Shown piece after piece: positions 50,448 to 58,900 of a stretch of 64,000 nt of DNA. How positions within the stretch are numbered: the stretch's first letter is position 1; the number at the start of each line of letters is the position of its first letter. A program made the position numbers and the translations under genes. The notes under the pieces were generated by a model. It saw nothing but the letters and a program-made list of their open reading frames with translations, was not told the DNA's origin and did not search any database. Origin of the DNA: Elusimicrobiota bacterium (lineage in GTDB: Bacteria; Elusimicrobiota; Elusimicrobia; UBA1565); contig JBAZVI010000002.1 in assembly GCA_041660925.1 (NCBI GenBank), positions 186,001-250,000 on the forward strand, in the 5' to 3' direction.

Positions 50448-51041
50448 ATGCGTCTGCTTCTTCAGCTCCGACGTCAGCTCATCACCGGCTTCCTCATCGT
50501 CGGCCCGGCGGGCATCTCGGCCTACCTGCTCGTCTGGGTCGTGGGGACCGTCGACGGACTCCTCGCCGGTCCCGCGCACGCCCTCATCGGGCACCGCGTG
50601 CCGGGGCTCGGCTTCGCCACCGCGCTCGGCATCCTCTTCGTCGTCGGCTCGCTGGCCTCGAACTTCTTCGGCCGGCAGCTCCTCGAGTCCGTCGAGGAGC
50701 TGATGCTGCGCATACCGGTCTTCAACGGGCTCTATCGGACGCTCAAGCGCATGACCGACGCTTTCGCGCCGGGGCAGGGGCAGTTCCGCAGCGTCGTGCT
50801 CGTCGAGTATCCCCGGCCCGGGGTCCGTTCCCTGGGCTTCGTGACGGGCCGCACGGCCTGGGGCGAGGGGCCGGAGGCGGAGCTCGTGGCGGTCTTCGTG
50901 CCCACGAACAACCTCTACATCGGCGACATCGTGCTCGTCCCGAAGGGCGCGGTCTCGGAGACGGGACTCACCCTCGAGCAGGGCGTGCAGGCGGTCCTCT
51001 CCGCCGGCTCCGCCCTGCCCTCCCGGATCCCTCCGAAGTAG
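50448..51041 (+). CDS. DUF502 family inner-membrane protein
   Basis: A 197-residue protein with two N-terminal membrane helices (about 9-33 and 52-73) and the DUF502 motifs RQLITGFLIVGPAGIS, PVFNGLYRTLKRM and VFVPTNNLYIGDIVLVP. The family is widespread, with unknown role in membrane or cell-envelope physiology. It lies 11 nt after the Cys-repeat gene and is followed by a strong terminator. Confidence 0.92.
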   Translation: MRLLLQLRRQLITGFLIVGPAGISAYLLVWVVGTVDGLLAGPAHALIGHRVPGLGFATALGILFVVGSLASNFFGRQLLESVEELMLRIPVFNGLYRTLKRMTDAFAPGQGQFRSVVLVEYPRPGVRSLGFVTGRTAWGEGPEAELVAVFVPTNNLYIGDIVLVPKGAVSETGLTLEQGVQAVLSAGSALPSRIPPK

Positions 51042-51052
51042 GCGAAAATAAA

Positions 51053-51084
51053 AGCCCCCCGTCCGGTGACCCGGACGGGGGGCT
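51053..51084. terminator. Bidirectional rho-independent terminator
   Basis: A 14-bp stem AGCCCCCCGTCCGG, loop TGAC, and its complement, with CTTTT after it on the plus strand and a TTTTATTTT-like run on the minus strand. It separates DUF502 (+) from YtxH (-). Confidence 0.9.
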
Positions 51085-51093
51085 CTTTTGACT

Positions 51094-51336
51094 TTACGCG
51101 TGCGTCTTGTAGGCTTCCTTGCCGGCCTTCACGGCGGCGGCGAGCTTCTCCGCCTGGAGGTGCGCCTTCTCGCGCGCCTCATGCAGGGCGTGGGTCGTCT
51201 CGTCGCGCTTCTCCTTCATCCACTCTTCGATGTCCTCGCGCGTCTCCTTCCCGGCCTTCGGGGCGAACAGCACGCCGAGCACGGCGCCCGTCGCCGCTCC
51301 GAACAGGAAGTACGGCAGCCACTTGTTGTCGCTCAT
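51094..51336 (-). CDS. YtxH-domain protein
   Basis: An 80-residue protein: an N-terminal hydrophobic segment with the YtxH signature FGAATGAVLGVLFAPKAGKETR (residues about 9-30, shown in shorter form as GAVLGVLFAPKAGK) followed by a charged amphipathic helix (AEKLAAAVKAGKEAY). YtxH proteins are general-stress or envelope-associated small proteins. A consensus promoter (51363-51392) and a GAGG region precede it. Confidence 0.88.
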   Translation of the reverse strand: MSDNKWLPYFLFGAATGAVLGVLFAPKAGKETREDIEEWMKEKRDETTHALHEAREKAHLQAEKLAAAVKAGKEAYKTHA

Positions 51337-51362
51337 GGTCGAGGTTTCCTCCCTCTCCTTGG

Positions 51363-51392
51363 ATACTAGCCCCTTGAGTGCGGGGCTGTCAA
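51363..51392 (-). promoter_or_regulatory. Consensus-like promoter of the YtxH gene
   Basis: Minus strand TTGACA (51392-51387), 18-nt spacer, TAGTAT (51368-51363); start site expected about 20 nt before the ATG. Confidence 0.75.
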
Positions 51393-51400
51393 TGCCTGAA

Positions 51401-51431
51401 AAGGCGGGTTCCTCGCAGAGGAACCCGCCTT
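51401..51431 (-). terminator. Rho-independent terminator after the 54-residue gene
   Basis: AAGGCGGGTTCCTC, loop GCA, and its perfect 14-nt complement, followed on the minus strand by TTTTC. It lies 33 nt after the stop of the small gene. Confidence 0.85.
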
Positions 51432-51463
51432 CGTCCCGGAGGGAGGAGAGGGGCTGCGACCGT

Positions 51464-51628
51464 CTAATCCGGGTCCCAGCCGAGGTCGGGACGGTCGTCC
51501 GTCTCCGAGAGCAGCCGGAGGGCGCAGCCGAGGAGGATGAGGCCGCAGGCGACGAGGAAGAGCGCGGAGAGCGAGGAAGGGGCGACGCCGAAGGCGGTAT
51601 TGGAAACGCCGAGAGCGAGGACATCCAT
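51464..51628 (-). CDS. 54-residue single-span membrane protein
   Basis: A small protein with one strong hydrophobic helix (LSALFLVACGLILLGCALRLL, here about residues 19-39; shorter core LFLVACGLILLGCAL) and an acidic tail ending DLGWDPD. The start at 51628 has GAGGAG 7 nt upstream. The terminator follows directly. No family is recognised. Confidence 0.65.
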   Translation of the reverse strand: MDVLALGVSNTAFGVAPSSLSALFLVACGLILLGCALRLLSETDDRPDLGWDPD

Positions 51629-51700
51629 GGCACGACTCCTCTCGGCGCGGATGATGAGCGTAACAGGCGCATCCCGTTCCGTCAAGGGGGCGGTCCCCCC

Positions 51701-52297
51701 CTACTGCAGGAGGGCGGTCGTCTCGGCCCGCAGCTCGCGCATGCCCAGGTCCTTGTCGGCGCTGACCCAGGCGAGGTCCTCGGGCGCGAGACCGAGCGCC
51801 GCGGCCGCTTCCCGGCGCCGCGCGACGGCGCGCGACGGCTTGACCTGGTCCGCCTTCGTCGCGATGACGCGCCAGGGCAGCCGGCGGTCCCGCAGCCAGT
51901 CGAGCATCTGCAGGTCCAGAGGCGTCGGTCCGACCTTCGCGTCGACGAGGACGAAGACGCCGCGCAGCGTCGGGCGTCCGGTCAGATAGCCCTCGATCAT
52001 CGGGCCCCAGGCCGCGCGTTCGCGCGGGTCGCCGGAGGCGTAGCCGTAGCCGGGCAGGTCGACGAGCCAGCGGTCGAGGCCGGCCAGGAAGACGTTGATG
52101 GTCCGCGTGCGTCCCGGCGTGCCCGAGACGCGCGCCAGGTCCCGGCGGCAGAGGGCGTTGAGCAGGGTGCTCTTTCCGACGTTGGAGCGGCCGACGAAGG
52201 CCACCTCGGCCGCCGAGGAGCCGAGCTTCTCCGGATCGACCTCGCTCAGGAGGTAGCGGACGTCGTCGAGCAGGGGACGCGAGCGGGGGTCGGTCAA
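51701..52297 (-). CDS. engB: Ribosome-biogenesis GTPase EngB/YsxC
   Basis: EngB is an essential GTPase required for large-subunit ribosome assembly. In 198 residues: G1 GRSNVGKSTLLN (about 33-44), G2 SGTPGRTRTIN, G3 VDLPGYGYA, G4 IATKADQVK, G5 VSADKD. The start is TTG overlapping the stop of the OMP gene (TTGA). It terminates an operon otherwise made of signalling and envelope proteins, so it is probably also expressed from an internal promoter, though none was recognised. Confidence 0.95.
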   Translation of the reverse strand: MTDPRSRPLLDDVRYLLSEVDPEKLGSSAAEVAFVGRSNVGKSTLLNALCRRDLARVSGTPGRTRTINVFLAGLDRWLVDLPGYGYASGDPRERAAWGPMIEGYLTGRPTLRGVFVLVDAKVGPTPLDLQMLDWLRDRRLPWRVIATKADQVKPSRAVARRREAAAALGLAPEDLAWVSADKDLGMRELRAETTALLQ

Positions 52298-53967
52298 AAC
52301 TGAAGCCGGAGCCAGACGGAGGTCGTGTCGTCGTCGTAGTCGTAACTCGCGGGGAAGTTCGAGCGCTTCCAGACCCGCGCGTACGAGGTTCCGACGCCCA
52401 GCCAGCTGCGCAGCTTCCAGTCCATGTCGAGTCCCGCCCCCCAAAGGTCGTCCTTGCGCCGCTGCGTGAGCCCTCCCGAGGTGGTGAGCTCGGGATAGGT
52501 GTCGGCCTCGCAGCTGCCGTAGACCCCCGCGCTCCAGCGGCGCCAGGAGCGCTTGAGGTCGAGGCGGGCGCCCGTCGCGACATAGTAGCGGTTATTCGTG
52601 TAGGTCGTCTGGTTCATGTCGCGATACATGCGCAGCCCGACCTTGTTCCGCTCTCCCGCCTGCCAGTCGATCTGGATGGCGCTCAGCCAGTTGCGCACGA
52701 CGCGGGGCCCGGCGCCCGGGGAGACCTCGTACTCGCGGTAGAGCATGGAGCCTTCGAGCTTCCCGGTGACCTTGGGCGCGAGCTTCCCGCTGAGGCCGGC
52801 GCTGGCCTGATGCGAGCGCGAGTGGGTCGCGCGGCCGGCGGTGTAGTGGATCAGCCCGCGCTTGTAGGCGAGGTAGAGCTTCGTCTTGGGCTGGAAGAGC
52901 CAGCCGCCTTCCAGTCCCGCGAGGACTTCCCGGCGGTCGAGAGAGCTCGCGAGGACCGGGTTGCGGTACTTGTGGGCGCCGACCGAACCCTCGGCCGCCC
53001 AGACGAGGCTGCGGCTGCGGGCGGAATCGACGCGCGCGCCGAAGTCGTTCTGCAGCCGCCGCTCGCGCGAGACGGTCTCGCTGAAAGCCGGGTCGACGGT
53101 GCTCATGAGGGCGTCCCAGACCTTCCCCTGCATCCCGCGCACGCCGCTGAAGACGTACTCTCCGCGAAGGGTCTGCTTGAGAGCGTTGTTGGCGGCGGGC
53201 TGCGTCGTGTAGGCCGTGTACGCGGCGTCGTAGCCGCCTTCGAGGCGATGGCGGCGGCTGAAGGGGAGCTCGAACTTCAGCCCGGCGTTGTTCGTCGTGA
53301 TCCAGGAGCTGCGCACGCCTCCGCCGACGCGGGCGCCGGCGGCGCCGTCGCGCGGGACGCGGTAGATGTTGCTCTGGTAGGCCTGCTCGAGCCGGTAGTA
53401 GGGATGGAGGTCGAGGACGAGCTTGAGCTGCGGCTTCTTGAGCCGCGAGAGGCCCTCGAAGAGCCGAGCGAGCGAGTCGAGAGGGTCGAACCCCGGTTCG
53501 CGCGGCTCCAGGGACGGGCCGCGCGAAGCCGTCTCCGCGGGAGTCCTCTCGGGAAGGGCTGCCGGAGGCTCCAGCGCCGCCGGCAAGCTTCCGAGGCGCA
53601 GGGTCTGGCCCGCCGCCACGGGGAAGAGCCGTCCGTCGGAGAGGACCGATTCGACCGCGCCGGCTTCGACGCTGAGCACGGCGCCGTCGGGCACGCAGCG
53701 GTAGACGAAGGCGGCGCCGGGGCGGACCTGCAGGCGCACGCCGGCGGCGGCGAGCGTCGCCTCGCCGGAGAGGACCTCCGTGCGCCGGCCGGCCGGCACC
53801 GCGGCGCCGGCGGACCCGGGGGCGAGCTGCACGAGTTCGGAGCCGACCCTCAGGAGCAGCGTGTCGGAGAACTGGACGATGCGCAGCTCTTCCGGTCCTC
53901 CCGCGCGCGCCGAGGGCCCGGCGAGGAGCAGGGCGGCGCAGAGGGCGGCGGCGGTCTTGCTCCCCAT
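52294..53967 (-). CDS. Outer-membrane beta-barrel with N-terminal FecR-like domain
   Basis: A 557-residue protein: signal peptide (1-22, ending SARAG), a FecR-like beta domain (about 40-130; GEATLAAAGVRLQVRPGAAFVY), a linker, and from about residue 180 a repeating amphipathic beta structure (RHRLEGGYDAAYTAY, NKVGLRMYRDM, DDTTSVWLRLQF) ending in Phe, as expected for an outer-membrane barrel of about 16-18 strands. It is encoded two nt after the LysM protein and may be the outer-membrane partner of that protein. Alternative names: BBP2-type or DUF560-like barrel. Confidence 0.85.
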   Translation of the reverse strand: MGSKTAAALCAALLLAGPSARAGGPEELRIVQFSDTLLLRVGSELVQLAPGSAGAAVPAGRRTEVLSGEATLAAAGVRLQVRPGAAFVYRCVPDGAVLSVEAGAVESVLSDGRLFPVAAGQTLRLGSLPAALEPPAALPERTPAETASRGPSLEPREPGFDPLDSLARLFEGLSRLKKPQLKLVLDLHPYYRLEQAYQSNIYRVPRDGAAGARVGGGVRSSWITTNNAGLKFELPFSRRHRLEGGYDAAYTAYTTQPAANNALKQTLRGEYVFSGVRGMQGKVWDALMSTVDPAFSETVSRERRLQNDFGARVDSARSRSLVWAAEGSVGAHKYRNPVLASSLDRREVLAGLEGGWLFQPKTKLYLAYKRGLIHYTAGRATHSRSHQASAGLSGKLAPKVTGKLEGSMLYREYEVSPGAGPRVVRNWLSAIQIDWQAGERNKVGLRMYRDMNQTTYTNNRYYVATGARLDLKRSWRRWSAGVYGSCEADTYPELTTSGGLTQRRKDDLWGAGLDMDWKLRSWLGVGTSYARVWKRSNFPASYDYDDDTTSVWLRLQF

Positions 53968-53969
53968 GT

Positions 53970-54728
53970 TCAGCGCGGCGGCGGGACGACGAGCCGCTGT
54001 CCGCTCACCGGGTCGCCGCCCCTCTGAAGGCGGTCGGAGTTCGCTTCATAGAGTTCGGTCCAGCGTTCCGCGTCGCCATAGAGCTTCGCGGCGATGGAGC
54101 GCAGGGTGTCGCCGTCATGGACCTCGTAGATGCGCGGAGTTCCTGCGGCGGCTCCGCCCTGCCTGAGCGTGCGCTCGACGGCCTCCAGCCGCGCGCGGGA
54201 ATGCTCGGCCTCCTTCTGCGAGAGCTCCGCCGTCCGTCGGGTGCGCTCGAGCTCTCGCTCGAGCCGACGCAGGCGCGGCTCCTCTTTCGAGCTTCCCGCG
54301 GAGACGGAGACGGGAAGCTCGCCGCGGCTTTGAGAAGCGACGGGGACGTCGATGAGCGCCTGCGGCAAAGCGGGTGCGGGGATCACGGGAACCGGCGCCG
54401 CCGACGCCGCTTCGGAGGCGCGTGCGGAGTCGACGACGGCCCTCCAGCCCGTGCCGGCGGGCCCCTGCGCCCGGACGCTCCAGCCCGCCGCGGGGAGTCC
54501 GGGAGCCTCGAGCTCGGCGGACCAGCGCCCTTCGCGCACGGGGACGTACCGGGAGCCCCGCCAGAGCAGCGCTCCCCCCTCCTCGCGGACCTCGAAGTCC
54601 AGGAGGCAGACGCCCGAGAGCGGGCGGAGCCCGTCGTCGGCGCGGCCTTCGAGCGCGAGGCGCGCCTCCCCCGCGCGCGCGAGCGCGCAGACGAAGAGGA
54701 GGGGCACCGCGCTCAGGAGCCGCTTCAA
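53970..54728 (-). CDS. Periplasmic LysM-domain protein with coiled coil
   Basis: A 252-residue protein: signal peptide (1-19), an N-terminal beta domain (about 22-100; LSGVCLLDFEVREEGGALLW), a Pro/Ala linker, a helical coil (about 153-192; LRRLERELERTRRTAELSQK) and a C-terminal LysM (about 202-250; YEVHDGDTLRSIAAKLYGD) that should bind peptidoglycan. Start is TTG overlapping the receiver-propeller stop (TTGA). It probably links an inner-membrane unit to the cell wall. Confidence 0.87.
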   Translation of the reverse strand: MKRLLSAVPLLFVCALARAGEARLALEGRADDGLRPLSGVCLLDFEVREEGGALLWRGSRYVPVREGRWSAELEAPGLPAAGWSVRAQGPAGTGWRAVVDSARASEAASAAPVPVIPAPALPQALIDVPVASQSRGELPVSVSAGSSKEEPRLRRLERELERTRRTAELSQKEAEHSRARLEAVERTLRQGGAAAGTPRIYEVHDGDTLRSIAAKLYGDAERWTELYEANSDRLQRGGDPVSGQRLVVPPPR

Positions 54729-55930
54729 GGGGCGTCCTCCTTCGCGGGCGCGCGGCGCTTGAAGGCGGAGAGCGGGCGGAGCAGGAGCTCGGAGGAGCCG
54801 TCGCGTCCGATCCAGACGGCGCGGCCGCGCAGGGTCATGCAGGCCAGCGGCTTCGCGCCGCGGTCGAGTTCCGGCAGGGTGTAGGCCTCGAGCACGCGCA
54901 GGCGGTTGTCGAGACGGTGCCGGAAGAGCGAGCGGGTGTCGGCGTCGGCCGACCAGAGGTAGGCCTCGTCCTTGAAGAGGGCGGCGGGCGAGCGCGCGGC
55001 CGAAGGGAAGCTCGCCAGCACGGCGAGGCTCTGCGGGTCGTGCTGGTAGATGCGTCCGGCGGCGGCGTCGCTCGACCAGAGGTAGCGCCCGTCGTGGTAG
55101 AGGGCGGCCGGACGCGGACCCGGGCTGGGGACGGAGGTGAGGAGGGTGAGGCGGTCGTCGAGGCGCCGGACCTGGAGGGAGCGGTCCCAGGAATCGCTCA
55201 GGTAGAGGCGCTCTCCGTCGAGGGCCAGCCCGCCGATGTGCGAGCGGGGCAGGACGACGGTGCGCAGCGGGCGCAGGCCGCCGGCCTTCAGCTCGAGCTC
55301 GTAGACGGTCTGGGCGAGCCAGTCGGCGGCCCAGAGGCGGTCCCCCCTCCAGACGAGCGCGGAGGGGTGCGAGAAGGGGACGACGTAGTCGCGGGACCTC
55401 CCGGCGCGCACGGCCCAGAGGGCGGCCGCCGCGGCGGCGAGGCCGAGGAGGAGGGCCGACCAGCCGAACCCCCGGCGCGGGCGGGGCAGGGGCCCCGCTT
55501 CGACGGCGATGGGGGCGTGGATCTTCTCCTCGATGCGGCGGGCGAGCGTCCCGACGGCTCCCCCGCCGCGCCGCGAGGCGAGGACGCGCTCGACGACCTC
55601 GGAGAGCTCGCGGTTGCTGAAGGGCTTGGGCAGGTAGTGGTCGGCGCCGAGCGCGAGGACCTCGGCCGCGTGCTCCTCGCTGCCGTAGCCCGTGACCATG
55701 ACGATGGGGACCTCGGCGTCGCGCTCGCGCAGGCGGCGGAGGATCTCGACGCCGTCCATGCCCGGCAGGCGCATGTCGAGGAGGACGAGGTCGACGCCGC
55801 CTTCCGCGTGGCGCGCGAGCGCGGCCGGGCCGTCGCCGGCCTCGAAGACCTCGTGGCCGAGGCGCTCGAGGACGTTCGCCAGCGCCATGCGCATGTCGGC
55901 TTCGTCGTCGACGATCAGGATGCGGGGCAT
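54725..55930 (-). CDS. Receiver-TM-beta-propeller protein
   Basis: A 401-residue protein with a complete CheY-like receiver (1-122; VDDEADM, phospho-acceptor Asp in LVLLDMRLPGMDG about 53, VTGYG, Lys in LPKPFS), a basic linker (PRPRRG), one membrane helix (about 155-175, WSALLLGLAAAAAALWAV) and a 220-residue repeating region with WSxDAxxGRIYQHD-like and LYLSDSWDRSLQV blades, a likely six-bladed beta-propeller outside the membrane. No DNA-binding or enzyme output exists in the cytoplasm, so phosphorylation would act across the membrane. Overlaps the kinase gene by one base. Confidence 0.85.
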   Translation of the reverse strand: MPRILIVDDEADMRMALANVLERLGHEVFEAGDGPAALARHAEGGVDLVLLDMRLPGMDGVEILRRLRERDAEVPIVMVTGYGSEEHAAEVLALGADHYLPKPFSNRELSEVVERVLASRRGGGAVGTLARRIEEKIHAPIAVEAGPLPRPRRGFGWSALLLGLAAAAAALWAVRAGRSRDYVVPFSHPSALVWRGDRLWAADWLAQTVYELELKAGGLRPLRTVVLPRSHIGGLALDGERLYLSDSWDRSLQVRRLDDRLTLLTSVPSPGPRPAALYHDGRYLWSSDAAAGRIYQHDPQSLAVLASFPSAARSPAALFKDEAYLWSADADTRSLFRHRLDNRLRVLEAYTLPELDRGAKPLACMTLRGRAVWIGRDGSSELLLRPLSAFKRRAPAKEDAP

Positions 55931-58900
55931 TATCGCCTCTGCGCCGGCGCGGGCAGGAGCAGCGCCGCGCGGCAGCCTTCGCCCGACGGTGCGACGAACT
56001 CGAGCTTCCCGCCGTGCGCCGCGGCGATGCGGCGGGCGATGGCGAGTCCGAGGCCCACGGCGCCGGGCTTCGTCGTGAAGAACGGCCGGCCGACCTCCTT
56101 CTGCTGGGCCGTCGGGACGCCCGGTCCGGTGTCGGAGACCTCGATGCGAAGGGCCCGTCCGGCGTCCTCGGGCCGCACGGAGAGGGTGAGCGTCCCTCCC
56201 TGAGGCATGGCCTCGACGGCGTTGACGATCAGGTGGAGCAGGGCCACGCGCAGGGCCTTGCCGTCGGCGCGCAGCTCCGGGGAGTCCTCCGCGATGCGCT
56301 GGACGACGCGCACGCCGGCGGCCCTGCAGCGGGCTTCCGTCTCGGAGAGGGCGCGGGCGACGAGGTCGCGGACGTCCACGGCGCGCGGCTTGAGCGCGAG
56401 CGGCCGGGTGTAGTCGACGAGCTGTTCGAGGCGTTCGCGCAGCCCCTCGATGGAGCGCAGGATGGCGTCCATGGCGCGGCGCTCCCCCGGCAGGACGAGG
56501 CGGCCGCTGAGGCGGTCCTCCACGAGGCTGCGGACGATGCCGAGCGGGTTGCGGATCTGATGGGCGATGCCGAAGACGAGGTCGTTGAGTTCGCTCTCGA
56601 AGGCCGCCGGCGGGATGGAGCCGCCGTGGCCTTCCTTGAAGGACGCGAGGAGGCGGTCGCGCAGGGCGCGGACCTCCGCTTCCTTGGAGAGGATCTCCCG
56701 GCGGGCTTCGTCCACGGTCTTGCGGCTCTGCGCGAGGGCCTTCTCGCGCTCGGAGAGCGAGGATTCCTCCTTGGCCAGACGCTCGCGGGTCCCGGCGTCG
56801 AGGCCCTGGCTCAGCGACTCGAGCTCGGAGTGCCGGCGGGAGACCTCCTTCTCGCGGGCCTCCAGCTCGGCCTCGCGGCGGGAGAGCTCGGCGCTCCGCG
56901 CGTCGTCGGCGGAGCGCAGGGAGGCCTCTTCGGCCTTGAAGGCCGCCTCATGCTCCGCGCGCAGGCGCGTCTCCAGCTCGGCGCGCGCGGAGGCGGTCTC
57001 CTTCGCGACGAGGCCGGCGCGTTCGCGCGCGAAGCGTTCCTCGAGTTCGAGTCGGAGCGCTTCCTGCTGACGGGCGAGATCCTCGGCGAGGCGCAGGCGG
57101 ACCTGCTCGTCGGTCTTCGCCCGTGCGCCGGAGAGGGCGGCTTCGCGGCGCCGGTACTCCTCTTCGAGCTCCGCGCGGCGCCGGTCGAGTTCGGTGAGCC
57201 GGACGGTCTCGCGCTCCGTCGCCTCGCGCTCGAGGAGGGCGCGTTCCTCCTGGAGGGATTTCCGCTCGGAGAGGCTGCGCTGGCGTTCGGCTTCGAGCTC
57301 GGCGCGGGCGTCCCGCAGGGACTTCTCGCGCTCGGCTTCGCGGCGCCCGGCTTCGGCGGCGAGGTCGCGGCGGCTCTTCTCGGTCTCGGCGCGCAGGGCG
57401 CGGGCCTCGGCCTCGAGGCGCGAGCGTTCCTCGACGCGCGCGGTCTCGAGGGCGTCGCGCAGCGCCCGCTCCTTCTCCTCGAAATCGCGGCGCAGCGCGT
57501 CGGAGATCTCCAGACGCTCGCGCTCCAGCGCCGCGCGCTGGGTCTCGAGCTCGGTCGTCCGGCGCGCGTGGTCGCTCTCCAGGCGCGTGCGCAGCTCTTC
57601 GGCGCGGGCGGCCGCGGCGCGGCTCTCCTCGGCGAGGGCGGCGTCGCGACGGACCTCCTCGGCGCGGGCTTCTTCCTCGCGGCGTCGTCCCGCGGCGTCC
57701 AGCGCGGCGCGGGCGTCGTCGAGCCCGGAGGCCTTCTTGCGGAAATCCTCTTCGAGGCTGCGCCGCAGCGACTCGGTCTCCCGCAGACGCGCGGCACGGG
57801 CCTGGTCGAGCTCGGCGATCTTCGCCGCGAGCCCTTCCTCGGCGCTCCGGTAGCGCTCCGCCAGCTCGCTCTCGCGCGCCCCGTACGCCGCCTCGAGCGC
57901 GGCGGCCTTCTTGCGGTGCTCCTCTTCCAGGACCGCCTGCTCCGCGTCGGCCTCGGCGCGGCGGCGCTCGAGCTCGCGGGCGAGTTCCTTCTCCTTCTCT
58001 CGGTAGGCGCGCTCGAGGCCCGCGCGGGCCTCCTCGAGGGCGGCGGCGGCGCGGTCGCGCTCCAGGCGGGCGCGCTCGAGCTGTTCGGCGAGCTCGCGCT
58101 CGCGGCGGGAGGCGGCTTCCTCGAGCTCGACGGCGCGGCGCGCGAGGGCCTTCTCGGCCTCTCCCGTCCGCTGGCGCAGGGAGCCTTCGGCGAGCGAGCG
58201 CTCGGCGAGGGCCTTCTCCCGTTCGGCCTCGAGCTTCGCGGCGAGCGCGGTCTCGCGCTCCTTGAAGCCGCGCTCGAGCTCGCGTTCGCGGGCCGCGAAG
58301 GCCTCTTCGAGACGGGTCTCGCGCGCCTTGAGCGCGCGTTCGGACTCGGCCTGACGCGCAAGGTCCGTCTGGCGGCGCGCGTCCGCCTCCTTGGCGAGCT
58401 CCGCGCGCAGGGCGTCGCGCTCCGCGCTCTTGAGGAGCTCCCATTGCTCGGCGCGCTGGGCGGCGGCCTGCGCCCCCGCGGCCTCGAGCTCGCGCCGGGC
58501 GGCTTCGAGCCGCGCCGCCGCCTCGTCCTCCAGCGTCCGGGCGCGGCGCTCCCAGGCGGAGCGCAGCTCCCCCTCGAGGGCGATGTGCGCGGCGGAAAGG
58601 TCCTCCTCCTTCTTCCTATAAAGGGCATCGAGGGCTTCCCGCTCGCCGGCGAGGCGCTTCTGCAGGTCTTCTCCGAGGACGCGCTCGCGCTCCCGCCACG
58701 CGGCGGCGGCGTCCTCCTCCTGACGGCGCACGCGCTCCTCGAGCGCCTGTCGGCGCGCCTCGAGCTCCCGTACCCGGACCGCGTGCTCGGCGTCGAGCTG
58801 GGAGGACTTCGCGGAGAGCTCCTTGCCCAGCGTCTCCCGCTCGCGGGAGAGCGCGCGACGCTGGCGCTCGAGCCATTCGACGCGCTCGGCTTCGAGGCGG

